A stretch of 64,000 nt of DNA, from contig CM030936.1 of assembly GCA_018136815.1 (NCBI GenBank), positions 3,796,474 through 3,860,473 on the forward strand, in the 5' to 3' direction. Shown in pieces: positions 41,501-52,422 of the stretch. Position 1 is the stretch's first letter. Every line of letters begins with the position of its first letter. The stretch comes from Isochrysis galbana (lineage: Eukaryota > Haptophyta > Isochrysidales > Isochrysidaceae). The position numbers and the translations under genes are program-made. Below the pieces are notes generated by a model. That model ran no database searches and was not told the origin of the DNA. It saw only the letters and a program-made list of their open reading frames with translations.

Positions 41501-42181
41501 GTATTGACCTGAGCCTACCAACGGTCAAAAGTAAAGTCAACCCACAACCCTCTTCCCTCTTGTTGTTGTTATACCGACTCATCTGGGACACCTGCAAATG
41601 GTCTGCCAACACCCTAGTTTGCTGCTCACCATACATTACACATTATACACGAAGCAAAGAAAACACCCGCTCATGGGCCGGCCGATGATGGGTTGCTCGC
41701 GGGCGTCATCCGGCTGTGGGCTTGCAAATGTGCAAATGTCGCTCCCGCCTGACCCAAATTTCGGTCAAAAATTTTATTTCGATGATGGACCCAAATTTCA
41801 CCGGAGCCAAATCCAAATCCCCCCCCCCCCCCCCCTTTCAAAAAGTGTGAACGCGGGTATTTTGTATTTTTTACCACCTACTTGTACTTGTATCGGGCGC
41901 GCCGTCTGCCCCCCGCTAGGGCTACAATAGAGAAATTCTAAGAATAGGGTCGGCAGCGGGGGGGGGGGGGGTTAGGGGGTCGGGCGCCGACCGTGGCGTG
42001 ACCGGCCGGTGCTCATCGGCTCTCCCGGGCCGCCCGCTGCTGCCTGGTGCGGCTGTGCGCACCTCGGGCAAGCGCCGACACTGTTCCCCGCCTCTTTCCT
42101 GCTCCCCCGCCCCAGCCCCATCCGGCCCACCCTTTCTCTCTTGTTGAGGCGCCGCTCACCTTCGCACCCCTTCTGCCGCTG
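41501..42181. other. Intergenic with homopolymer tracts
   Basis: A C15 run near 41820-41835 and a G12 run near 41959-41971. TTACCACCTACTTGTACT (41870) repeats a phrase seen near 4230. No gene. Confidence 0.5.
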
Positions 42182-43060
42182 ATGGGCGCTCCACTCATCT
42201 CTGCACTAGGCGCCCCTCGCGCAGCGGCTCTCGTTCTCGCGGCAGCTGCACTGTTGCTCGGTCCCCGCCTCCTCTCGCCGCCCTCAGACGCATCGTCGCC
42301 ACCGCCGCGATTGAGGCTCAGTCGGCCCTTCCTCGACGAGGCAGCTCTTGTGCTGGCCGCCGTGCACACGAGCAGCCGTGGCGTGCCCGCACAGTCATTC
42401 CTGATGGCCTCGTACAGTATCATCACCATCTTCGACTCTTTGCCCGGGATGGGCGTCGTCAAGGCAGACATGCTCGGCAACGCCGACGCTCTTTGGCGGC
42501 TCGCCAACCCGGCCGACACACTTGAGGAGATGTGTGACCGCGAGCTTGAGTCATTTGGCGGCATGGATAAGCACGTCGCCGCGAGGAGAGCTGCACATAC
42601 CGATGGTTCGGCGTGCACCTCATTGCTCTGGCTCAAGTACGCCCAAGGCCCAGTACATGCGCTCGCTGCTTCGCGGCTCTGCCTGCTTTGAGCGCGTGAT
42701 GCTTAAGCCCCGGATCTTGTAGAACCCCCACACCCTGGATCTTGTATCCCGTGTAGACGTGCGCTGCAATTCGTGGAGGCTCTTCTGACCGCGATGCTTC
42801 AGTCAGCTAGCGCGCCGCTGAAAGAGTGCGTCAGCTCGGCCTATGCGAGTACACTGCGAAGTTACCACAACTTTGTGGTGAAAGGCGTCTTTGCTGCCGC
42901 AGTGAAAGCTACGCCAGCTCGATCCCCTTTCATTGCCAAGCTTGGGCCGAAGGGAGCGAGTGAAACATCGTCGATGAAAATGATCGCGAAGCTGCTACCC
43001 GACTTGAAGCGGCCACTAGACACACTTGACAAGTATTTGGTGAAGCGGGGCATTCAGTAG
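42182..43060 (+). CDS. Glycolipid transfer protein (GLTP) domain protein, two exons
   Basis: Exon 1 is 42182-42636 and exon 2 is 42757-43060. The intron (GTACGC...GTGTAG) restores LLWLKRALQFVEALLTAML, the canonical WLKR of the family. Product 252 aa. GLTP features: SFLMASYSIITIFDSLPGMG, KADMLGNADALW (Asp96, Asn100 of the sugar-headgroup site), TLEEMCDREL, LLWLKR (Trp150) and the C-terminal SSAYASTLRSYHNFVVKGVF (the headgroup-binding His) with FIAKLGP. Such proteins move glycosphingolipids or ceramide-1-phosphate between membranes. Unusually, the N-terminus has a hydrophobic segment (AAALVLAAAALLLGPRLL, 16-33), suggesting membrane anchoring or import. Confidence 0.85.
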
Positions 43061-43922
43061 AGCAAGACGCTTTCCGGACACTGAACTCTCCAGAAGCCCC
43101 TATTCATATGCCCTTTCCCGTGTGCTTCTTCAACCTTCAATTTACCCCTATCGTTCCCTACCAGCACGACACAGAGCTCACAGTTGCCGACTTCGCATTT
43201 CTCATTGCCTGTCATATCTCAACTATTCCTCTTCCCCAGGATCTACCATTGGCCAAAGAGCTCCTCGGTGATCCACAAAGAACTCTTACGCTCTTACGAC
43301 AATGGCCCCCACGCCACACTAAATATAGCCATAGCCCATCCGCCATTAAGCCATTCTTCTGATATTGTGATTGTTGTGGTTAGGGGGAGAGCCACCCTCA
43401 GGTTTCTCCCAAGGGAGCCTCTCTCCTTATTTGCTCTCCCTCCCTTCGTATGTTTTCTTCCTCCCCCCTTCTAGGGCGGTCGTACACGAGTCGTACGCAA
43501 AAAATAAAACTACTTTTTGACCATGAGTGAGGGGGGTGTGGAGGGGAGCCTGGGACCCCCCAAGGGGGGGGGTCTCACCTGCCGTTCGGCCTTCCTGGGA
43601 GGAAATGGTGCGCGGCGAACGCCCCCCCTTGCCCCAATTGTTCCACCCTTGAACGCGATACGCGATACCGGCGGGGAGCCCCGGGTCGGTCCCCGAATAA
43701 AATTTTTTTCCAACTGGGAAGGTGTTGGTCCGAAGTTTTTTCTTCAGTGAAGGTGCAGGTGCAGGTGAGAGTGCAGGAACTGCAGGTGCAGGTGAAGACA
43801 CGGTGAACGGGGCGCGCTGGGCGGCCAGTAGCCCGCCAAGGTGGCTGTTGATCGTGGTCCCGTGGGATTGCAAGTTGAGAGCCAAAATTGATCAAGTGGT
43901 GGGGCACACCACCCATGTTATC
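43061..43922. other. Intergenic, no gene recognised
   Basis: Short ORFs only; GGTGCAGGTGCAGGTGA repeats around 43750-43795. No gene. Confidence 0.5.
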
Positions 43923-44150
43923 ATAGCCCGGTCACTCACTAGGGGGGTGCGAAGGGCACCATCTGTAATGGGCAAACGAAGGCCTAAATAAGCTCCCTAT
44001 AGGTTCCGGTATGGGAGATCAGCAAAAAAAACCGGGGGTCTTCCGGCAAAATTTTCGAAAAATACCCGATTTCAGGCCTCTGACGGCCGTGCGGAAATAT
44101 ATGTCAGGCCCCCCTCCGGTATTATTTTACCGATGGCCTTCATGCGCGCC
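43923..44150 (+). repeat. Left terminal inverted repeat
   Basis: Matches the reverse complement of 48592-48816 through landmarks ATAGCCCGGTCACTCACTA, GGCTAAATAAGC-like, GATCAGCAAAAAAAA, TTTTCGAAAAATACC and ATTTCAGGCC. Confidence 0.8.
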
Positions 44151-44315
44151 TCTCGCAGCGAAACACGAAACCATGGGCATCGGCAGCTGACCCGGACCAA
44201 AGATCCTGGTTCTATACACACAGCAATATATTTTCACTATGTTTTTATGGACTTGAACGCGTACGTAAGTATCGCAAAAACTAAAGACGCTAACCGCTAA
44301 AAACACCAAGGGCTC

Positions 44316-45703
44316 GAGAACCCAACTTCGACCCGCGACCGGGGGCGCCACGAGGCCGTTCGAGTCACCGCTCACCATATGGATGCCGCTACCAGCACCA
44401 AAGTGCGGTATGCCGCCCTCACAGCCACGCCAATCGCGCCCGCCGCCCCCGCGCACTGCGTCGAAATCGGCCGCCTGCGGCCCCCGGTGATGACGTCGTC
44501 ACGCCTCAAGACGCGCCCTGAGTGCCCAACTTCGACCCGCGACCGGGGGCGCCACGAGGCCGTTCGAGTCACCGCTCGCCAAATGGATGCCGCTACCAGC
44601 ACCAAAGTGCGGTATGCCGCCCTCACAGCCACGCCAATCGCGCCCGCCGCCCCCGCGCACTGCGTCGAAATCGGCCGCTTGAGGCCCCCGGTGATGACGT
44701 CGTCACGCCCCAAGACGCGCCATGAGTGCCCAACTTCGACCCGCGACCGGGGGCGCCACGAGGCCGTTCGAGTCACCGCTCACCATATGGATGCCGCTAC
44801 CAGCACCAAAGTGCGGTATGCCGCCCTCACAGCTACGCCAATCGCGCCCGCCGCCCCCGCGCACTGCGTCGAAGTCGGCCGCTTGAGGCCCCCGGTGATG
44901 ACGTCGTCACGCCCCAAGACGCGCCATGAGTGCCCAACTTCGACCCGCGACCGGGGGCGCCACGAGGCCGTTCGAGTCACCGCTCACCATATGGATGCCG
45001 CTACCAGCACCAAAGTGCGGTATGCCGCCCTCACAGCTACGCCAATCGCGCCCGCCGCCCCCGCGCACTGCGTCGAAGTCGGCCGCTTGAGGCCCCCGGT
45101 GATGACGTCGTCACGCCCCAAGACGCGCCCTGAGTGCCCAACTTCGACCCGCGACCGGGGGCGCCACGAGGCCGTTCGAGTCACCGCTCGCCAAATGGAT
45201 GCCGCTACCAGCACCAAAGTGCGGTATGCCGCCCTCACAGCCACGCCCATCGCGCCCGCCGCCCCCGCGCACTGCGTCGAAATCGGCCGCTTGCGGCCCC
45301 CGGTGATGACGTCATCACGCCTCAAGACGCGCCATGAGTGCCCAACTTCGACCCGCGACCGGGGGCGCCACGAGGCCGTTCAAGTCACCGCTCACCATAT
45401 GGATGCCGCTACCAGCACCAAAGTGCGGTATGCCGCCCTCACAGCTACGCCAATCGCGCCCGCCGCCCCCGCGCACTGCGTCGAAATCGGCCGCTTGAGG
45501 CCCCCGGTGATGACGTCGTCACGCCCCAAGACGCGCCATGAGTGCCCAACTTCGACCCGCGACCGGGGGCGCCACGAGGCCGTTCAAGTCACCGCTCACC
45601 AAATGGATGCCGCTACCAGCATCAAAGTGCGGTATGCCGCCCTCACAGCCACGCCAATCGCGCCCGCCGACCCCGCGCACTGCGTCGAAATCGGCCATCT
45701 TAT
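44316..45703 (+). repeat. 204-bp satellite array, ~6.8 units
   Basis: The unit starts ATGGATGCCGCTACCAGC at 44379, 44583, 44787, 44991, 45195, 45399 and 45603, period exactly 204 bp, with a partial unit before and after. Units are over 95% alike. 204 is a multiple of 3, so reading frames stay open through the array on both strands (476 aa on +). These are not taken as genes. The last unit fades into the 3' end of the chromodomain gene (CTTATGGCCCCGGCGAGTAC resembles the unit's CTTGAGGCCCCCGGTGATGA). Confidence 0.95.
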
Positions 45704-48095
45704 GGCCCCGGCGAGTACTCCATGGACTCATCGTCATCGCTCACATCCGACTCGTCAAACTCCTCGGGGTCAGGGAGGACGGCGCCTTGATACTCGGCGA
45801 TGGCTGTGACCGGCAGGCCATCCGCATCCTGATAAAACAAAGGGAGCAAGGCCGATGAGCGCACGCTTGGTCGACTTGGGCTTGCGGATGGGCGCAGCTC
45901 ACCTCCCATGTAGCAATATCCGGTGGAAAGCCTTTCCATAAAACCAAATACAACTTGGTTCCAGCCGGAATATCACTCCGCCCGGGCACCTCGCCGCCGT
46001 CAGCTACCATCTCATCCAGGAGGCAATCGATTTCGAACTCCTCGTTCTGGTACCACTCGTAGCCGAGGTACTTGATGAGTTTGCCCATGCCCTTGCGTCG
46101 CGTTGCTTGGCGCCGGCGGACTCCTCGACCCTCGTAGCCGTCGTCGCCGTCAGCCAAGTCATTGGCGGCTACACCGAACTCGCTGAACAAGAGGGCCTGC
46201 AAGCGGACGACGTAAGCCTTCCGGTTCGCGAGATTCGTCGCTTTGATGTCGCGCTGGTGCAGCAGTTTGAGGATCTTGAGCTGGTCTTTCAAGTCCTCGT
46301 TGGACATCGTCTTGAGCTCGGAGTACTTCATCGCCCGACGTACTTGCCGTAGACGATCGAGCTCATCCGCCTTCTTCTTGCGCAAGGAGCTGATGCGTGC
46401 GAGTTTCGCCTGCCGCTCGGGAGCTTTCGCCTCGCCATGAGTCGCGCGCTCCGCTCTCATAGTCACACGCATCTTCTTGCGCGCGATCGTGCGAGCAGCG
46501 CCCCAGTAGCGGTCGCGATGCGCATGGTCATAGGCCCACATGACCGTGCGATCTCTTTTGCAGGCGACCGCGCCCACACGCGTGTCGTGGCGAGACACAC
46601 CTTCGCGCTGTGCGCGTCGCTTGACTGCCGCAAAGAGAGTCTCGACGCCAGTACTCGTCGTGGGACAGCCGTCCAAGAGCTTCCGCATCGCTGGCGTCAC
46701 CTTTTCGGCCGAGAACTTGCCGCCAAACACGAACTCAGCGGCGTGGTTCTCCAACGCAGGGATCATCGCGGTGAAGGCGGCCGTAAGCATCTCGCAAACC
46801 AACCGTCGAGACTCCGGATCGGCGGCGAGCGACGACCGGATTCTCTGCATGTCTATGGCCGCCCGACCGCCTCGAGTCTTCATTGACGGCGCCGAGCGCG
46901 GGAGCACGCGCTGGCCCTTGGCCTCGAGGAAAGTGTCGAGGCGCATCGTTCCCTCAATCACCGCGGACGGATCGGTGGCCGCCTCTCGGAGCCATCGAAG
47001 CGACTCGGGCCAGACGATGGGCAGCACGTCGAGGATGTGCTTGTCATCCCCCGGCTTCACGGCAGTGAGAGTAGGCCACACCCAGGCGTCAGAGATAATG
47101 GCAAGAGCGCGCACCGCGGCCATTATGTGCGGGGAGCTAAAGCCGGCCAAGATCGCGCTCCGTAGCTTGCCACCAGCCGCTGTTGCCAAGTCCACCACCG
47201 CCACCGCTGCTGTCACCGCCGCCGCCCCTGCCTCCGCCACAGCTGCCGTCGCTACTGCCGCTGCCGCCGCCGGTGATGGCCATTTGATACAGCTCATGCT
47301 GATCCTGCACGACAGCTGCCAACGCTGCCTTCGCTGCCGCCAGCCTTGCCGGATCGGCGCCCACACACTTTCGCACGCGCCGCTGAGCAACCTCCAAGGC
47401 GTGTGCGCTCGCCTTGCGCGAACGCTCAATGTGCATTGCGCACGCCTTCTCCGCGGGTGAGGCCACTTCAGTGAGGCCTCGCGGGGCCACCACTGAGTCG
47501 GTAGACAGGCACAGGATCGCACGGCAGAGTATCACTGCCGCATTAGTGAACTCTCCTGTGCGACCCTGTGCCTTGGCCTCTGCTGCGCTGGACTTGGCGT
47601 ACGCATGAAGCGCGTATGCATGAGTCCAGCGCAGGCCACCATCGGGCCGAGCTTGCACATGAGCCCTGGGCTCAATGCGCTCGCCTCGGCGAACGGCCTC
47701 CATGAGGGCCTGAACTTCTGGCAGCGCTCGCCAGCGCTCGCCAGCGTCCCAGGGGCCGGCCTCATGGAGGTCGGGCCGTGTCGAATTATCGTATGCCTGC
47801 GGCGCGATGGGCGGGGATATGTCACTACCGGACTGTGCGACCCTCGAGATCGAGCGTGCGACCCACCAGGGACCTCCCACATCCCTCGCGAGGCGCTTGA
47901 GCTTGGGCTCCTCACCAGCTGGCAGCCATTGCGAGGCCGACAGCCGGCGATCGGCCGACGCGGAACCTCCGCGTTTCTTATGGGGATTCGCCCGACATTC
48001 ACTGCTTTGATTCCCTCACGCGCGCAATCCTCCCATTCTCCCAAAATAGACCTCCATGGGCCGGACAAGGCGGGGGAGTCACTCACCGACGCCAT
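45700..48095 (-). CDS. Chromodomain-tailed protein, probable transposase, four exons
   Basis: Exons 48095-47916, 47796-47256, 47179-45903 and 45828-45700 join in frame (all GT-AG) to 708 aa with no stop or frameshift. Residues 1-~240 are Ala/Arg-rich helices ending in a Gly/Ser linker. The middle has FSSPHIMAAVRALAIISDAW, AEFVFGGKFSAEKVTPAMRK, CPTTSTGVETLFAAVKRRAQ and SRHDTRVGAVACKRDRTVMW. A Lys/Arg helical stretch follows (KYSELKTMSNEDLKDQLKIL). Residues ~621-666 form a chromodomain-like module (EFEIDCLLDEMVAD... LYLVLWKGFPPDIATWE). The tail is acidic (DESDVSDDDESMEYSPGP). Position as sole gene between TIRs argues for a transposase; STGVETLF could be a hAT-dimerisation-like or catalytic-Glu segment, but no DDE triad is proven. 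A host chromatin protein captured by repeats is the alternative. Confidence 0.65.
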
Positions 48096-48115
48096 GGATT
48101 TTCGTGGGGTAGAGG

Positions 48116-48160
48116 GGGTTCGCGGGGGGGGGGGGGGGGGAGGGGGGGCAGGTAAGGGGG
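48116..48160. repeat. Poly(G)-rich tract upstream of the chromodomain gene
   Basis: Runs of up to ~15 G about 30 bp upstream (on the minus strand, C-runs) of the ATG at 48095. Confidence 0.85.
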
Positions 48161-48280
48161 GTCCCTGGGGAATCCTTGGACACCCAGGAGGGATGGAAAA
48201 TAGTTGTTAAAAAGCGTGAGTGACCGGCCTAGTTATCAGGAAAAATAAGCAGGCACGACGGTAGAAGTCCCGCGCCTTTG

Positions 48281-48505
48281 GCGATTGGCGTGACTGCTAG
48301 GGCGGCATTTCTTTATCTTGATATGATGCCTGGTGAGCCATTCTGTCCAAGTGGGTGAACGTGTGAACGTGAAAGCGCCGGCAGCGCGCCCGGTCGTGTT
48401 CGAAAGTTGGGCACTCCGGCTCGTTCGGCCGGGTAACGTTGGCGTTGTTGTCGACCCACACACGGCCAATTTCGACGCGGTGTGGGGCGATTGGCGTGAG
48501 TGCTA
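48281..48505 (-). repeat. ~206-bp satellite, ~1.1 units, inverted relative to the left array
   Basis: GCGATTGGCGTGACTGCTAG at 48281 recurs as GCGATTGGCGTGAGTGCTAG at 48487. Between them AAGTTGGGCACTC and CCAATTTCGACGC match the reverse complement of the 44316-45703 unit. Confidence 0.8.
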
Positions 48506-48591
48506 GGGCGGCATTTCTTGATATGGTTCCAAGCCTGGTAGACCTAGTAAGCTGGCGACAGAAATGTGTCCTCGTCTTTCGATATATATGT

Positions 48592-48816
48592 GCCTTGCAT
48601 GAACGGCCTCACTAAAAATATACCGAGGGGGGGCCGACTGTATTTCGCGCACTGTCTTCGAAGGCCTGAAATTCGGTATTTTTCGAAAATTTCGCCGGAC
48701 AACCCCCACTTTTTTTTGCTGATCCACCCTACCGGAAAATAGGAGGCTTATTTAGCCCGTCATTTACCCATTGAAGCTGTTGCCCTCCGCACCCCCATAG
48801 TGAGTGACCGGGCTAT
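48592..48816 (-). repeat. Right terminal inverted repeat
   Basis: Reverse-complement partner of 43923-44150. A related phrase GTGAGTGACCGGCCTAG also appears internally near 48210, suggesting an older end nested inside. Confidence 0.8.
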
Positions 48817-48957
48817 GGCTCGTCCGGTGTATGTGGCTAGGGATGCTAGCCAACAAGAACAAGACCTCTTACAAGACTACAATTTCTAACGAGATGCACA
48901 CACGCTCTAACGTGAAGCAAGGGCGGCGAGCAGCAGACGGAGCCGTTCATCGATTCC

Positions 48958-50141
48958 GAGAGGGTCATTTTTTCACCCCTTATAAAAAAAGCTCTGTGTG
49001 ACCGCCCCTCTTATGGAGCGCCCAACAGACTGGGAAGTGGTCGATTGGGTCCTCTCCCCGTGGGTCTCAAAAGCGTGGGCGTCCTCCTTGCGGCTTGCGA
49101 CCTCTCTCCTGCTCTGGTACTCCTTAGAGGAGTTGCGCCCGCCCCCCCCGCGCGCCCGACGCTCTCGACGGGCGTGGCACGCTTCCGTCGCCGTCGAGGA
49201 GAGAGCTCTCTCTGGGGGGAAGGAGAGAATGGGGAGGGGGGGGGGGGGGGGGGCTCCCCGCCCGCCGCCGTGGCGCCTTGGAGAGAGAGAAGTCTCTCCC
49301 CTCTCTGCGGGGGCGGGCGGGTTGGGTCGCGGGGGGGGGGGGGGGGGGGGGGGAGCAGCGGGGAAGAGGGCTCTCTCTCTCCCTCGGACTGTGGGCGGGC
49401 GAGGACGGTGCCTCGCGGACGGCGCGCGCGCGGGGGGGAGGGGAGGCGGGGGGCGGGGGGGGGGGGGCGGGGGCGATCTCGTCGCTCCTCCCGCTTCCCT
49501 TGGTTGCTGCCCCCCCCCGCCCCCCCCCCCCCCCCCGCGCGTGTGGGGGAGAGAGGGACGTTTCTGTGCGTGGGGCATCCGCTTGCCCTTCACGAACCAC
49601 AAAAGTCTGTCTATCCAGACTCGAGGAGGAGGGGGGGGCGCGCGGGGGGGGGGAACGGCAGCGCCGACGCCTCGATTGAGCTCGCGATCTCGACGCGGCG
49701 ACGTTTGCGGCGGGCGGGCTGCCCCCCCGCCCTCCCCCCGCGGAGTGGACGGCCTCGCGCGCGCAGAGGGGCGGGGGGGGGGCGGGAGTCCCTTCCCGCC
49801 TGCGCCGACTTCGGCGCTGCAATCTCGCCGAGGGGGTACAAGGGGCGGGGGGCGGGGGGGGGGGGGGACAAGGGGGGGAAGGGGGGGGGGGGGGAACAGC
49901 CTTCCTCGCCGCCCGTCCCGCCGACCCCCAGGGTGGCATCGCCTGACTGCTGCAGCCAGACCGGTGCGTGTGGCTTGCCCCCCCCTCGTCGCCTTTCCCC
50001 CAAGCCCCCCCCACCCTTGCCCTTACCGCTCCCACGCTCAGGGTACGCGGCGCGCCTCTCGCTCGCCCCTGACCGCATCCACACGGGCGATCCGCCGCTC
50101 AGCCCCACACCCACCGCCCCGCACGCACCCGCAGGCCGACC
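48958..50141. other. GC-rich intergenic with promoter-like repeat and poly(G) tracts
   Basis: 48963-49010 is the second copy of the TATA-containing repeat described at 25393. An ATG at 49014 opens a frame (MERPTDWEVVDWVLSPWVSK...) that soon becomes homopolymer translation, so no gene is called. From 49235 to 49520 and 49850 to 49905 runs of 9-20 G dominate, potential quadruplex DNA upstream of DUR3. Confidence 0.5.
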
Positions 50142-52422
50142 ATGGCGTCATGCCAGCTGCGTCTCAAGATGGGTGGGCCTTTCCTCGCCAATACCACTGC
50201 GGCCGACTGCCAGACGTGGTGTGATCTCGCCACGTCACTGGTGAGTTCACGCACGCATCCCAGGTTGCTCGTCCTCGACGTCCGCTCTTCCGGCCTGGCC
50301 GCAAAGGCTGGCTGCTGACTCGCCACCCCGTGCGCAGGGCATCACCGATTTTGATGTTTGCTCCGTTGACTGGAATAATCCGGTCCCGTGGGCGCAAGAA
50401 GCTCGCCCTGGCTGGGGTGCCGTGATGCCGGAGTACGCCGGATACCTCATCGTCATCCTCTTCGGCGTCTTCTTCTCCCTCGTTACCTCGGTCATGGTTT
50501 GGTTCGAGAAGACGTTCGGTGGCCTCGTCATCAGCTCGGAGCACTTCAACACTGCCGGGCGCAATGTCAAGACTGGCCTCACCGCCTCGGTCATCGTCTC
50601 GCAGTGGACGTGGGCCGCAACTCTTCTCCAGTCGTCCAACGTCGCTTACCTCTATGGCCTCTCCGGCCCCTTCTGGTACGCCGCCGGTGCCTCGATCCAG
50701 GTGCTGCTGTTCGGCATCCTCGCCATCGAAGTCAAGAAGAAGGCCCCCAACATGCACACATTCCTCGAGATGATTGACGTCCGCTGGGGCAAGCCGGCGC
50801 ACATGACCTTCCTCTTCTTCGGATTCGCCACCAACCTCATTGTCACCGGCATGCTTCTGCTCGGCGGCGCCGCTGTGGTTTACCAGACCTCGAGCATGGC
50901 CACCGAGGCCGCGCTGTTCCTCATCCCGGTCGGCGTCATCATCTATACCATGTTTGGCGGGTTGAAGGCCACCTTCCTCGCCTCGTACATCCACACTGCC
51001 ATCATATTCGTCGGCCTCGTCATCTTTGTCACCTACGTGTACGCAGTTGACGGCGACTGCGCCGCCGATATGAACAAGCAGTGCAACTCGATCGGCTCGG
51101 CGAGCATTCTGTGGGAGCGGCTCACCTTCGTTGTCAGGCTTGATCCGAACGGTGTGGGCGCCGTCAACGGCGCCCACCACGGTCCGGTTGCAAATAACCG
51201 TGGTGGCTCCTATCTCACTATGCTATCCAATGACGGCCTCTCCTTCGGCGTCATCAACATTATCGGCAACTTCGGTACCGTCTTCGTCGACCAGTCCTAC
51301 TGGCAGTCCGCTATTGCTGCCCGCCCCGCATCTGCGCACAAGGGCTACATCCTTGGTGGTCTCGTTTGGTTCACCATCCCCATGGCCCTTGCCACATCGC
51401 TCGGCCTCGCTTCGAATGCGCTCAACATCAAGCTCAGCAAAGACGAGGCTGGATCGGGCCTGGCTCCGCCTGCCTCCGCCATCGTGCTTCTCGGTCAAGG
51501 TGGCGGTGTGCTGATCATCATCATGCTCTTCATGGCCATCACCTCAACCGGCTCGGCTGAGTGCATCGCTGTGTCCTCTCTTGTCGCGTACGACATCTAC
51601 CGCAAGTACATCAATCCCGACTGCACCGGCACGCAGCTGCTGCGTGTGTCTCGCATTATGGTTGTCGTCTACGGCCTGCTCTCGGGCTTCTTCGGCTGGT
51701 TCCTGTACGGTGTCGGCGCCAACCTCGGCTGGGTGTACAACTTCATGGGCATCATGATTGGCTCGGCTGTCTTGCCCGTCTCTTTTTGCATCCTCACCCG
51801 CTACTGCACGGCCAAGGGCGCCATCGCCGGCGCCTGGGGCGGCATGGTCTGCTCGTTCACCACCTGGCTCGTGATTGCCTCGACGCGTTGCGTAGATGGC
51901 AGGAACCCGGAGCAGATCGATGAGGATTGCACTACCGGCACTGTCGACATCGTCACCACCGGCAACCTCTACGCCCAGCTTGGTGGTAACCTCATGGCGA
52001 TTTGCATGTCTGGTATCATCTGCATGCTCGTCACGCTCGTCGAATTCAAGTGCGGCAACGCTAAGCCTTTCGACTGGGACATCCTACGTACGGGCATCAC
52101 CCGCATCGAGGAGGGCAAGGATGATGTCCCAGACGAGGAGATGTCGCCTGAGTTCCTCGACAAGGCCGGCAAGTGGATCCAAAAGTGGGGCGTTGGCCTC
52201 TCCATCCTCCTGATCTTTGTCTGGCCGCTCGTCACCGTCTGCTGGGGTGTCTTCTCCAAGTCGCTCTACACCATCTGGGCGTCGGTTGCCTTCGTGTGGG
52301 GCTTTGTTGGCGCATTTGTCATCATCTTCCTCCCCGTCTATGAGTCGTCCAACACCCTTCTCAACGTCCTCACGTGCAACACTTCCGCCAAGCAGGCGGC
52401 CAGCGAGACGGCAAAGGCTTAA
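50142..52422 (+). CDS. DUR3: DUR3-type urea:cation symporter (SSS family), two exons
   Basis: Exon 1 is 50142-50240 and exon 2 is 50338-52422, intron GTGAGT...GCGCAG, 727 aa. The product is a ~14-15-span sodium:solute symporter. DUR3 features: SSEHFNTAGRNVKTGLTASV, VSQWTWAATLLQSSNVAYLY, GPFWYAAGASIQVLLFGIL, VKKKAPNMHTFLEMIDVRWG, the SSF signature area YTMFGGLKATFLASYIHTAI, FGTVFVDQSYWQSAIAA and AITSTGSAECIAVSSLVAYD. It imports urea across the plasma membrane with Na+ or H+ and is usually induced by nitrogen limitation in algae (known for the family; no regulatory site seen). The ATG at 50142 starts an exposed N-terminal segment with Cys residues as in plant DUR3. Codon use is strongly C-ending, suggesting high expression. 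Confidence 0.95.

Larger units (their letters stand above)
43923..48816. mobile_element. 4.9-kb candidate autonomous DNA transposon with long TIRs
   Basis: The outer ~225 bp at both ends are inverted copies (43923-44150 and 48592-48816, roughly 75-80% alike by eye): ATAGCCCGGTCACTCACTA at the left, TAGTGAGTGACCGGGCTAT at the right. Inside each TIR is a 204-bp-type satellite, also in opposite orientations (44316-45703, ~6.8 units; 48281-48505, ~1.1 units). Between them is a single intact four-exon gene on the minus strand (45700-48095). The symmetrical layout (TIR, subterminal repeats, gene) is that of a DNA transposon. Flanks show at most a TA duplication (CATA|GCCC...GGGC|TATG), so the superfamily is open. 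Confidence 0.65.

Noticed and set aside
44316-45703. Regular repeats suggesting a CRISPR array
   Set aside because: Units are contiguous 204-bp copies with no unique spacers, in a eukaryotic chromosome.
44379-45809. 476-aa ORF and many 67-aa ORFs on both strands
   Set aside because: They are translations of a 204-bp tandem repeat (multiple of three), so open frames are automatic.
48998-50244. Two overlapping ~400-aa + ORFs
   Set aside because: Mostly Gly/Arg/Pro from poly(G)/poly(C); the frame differs by run length and carries no domain.
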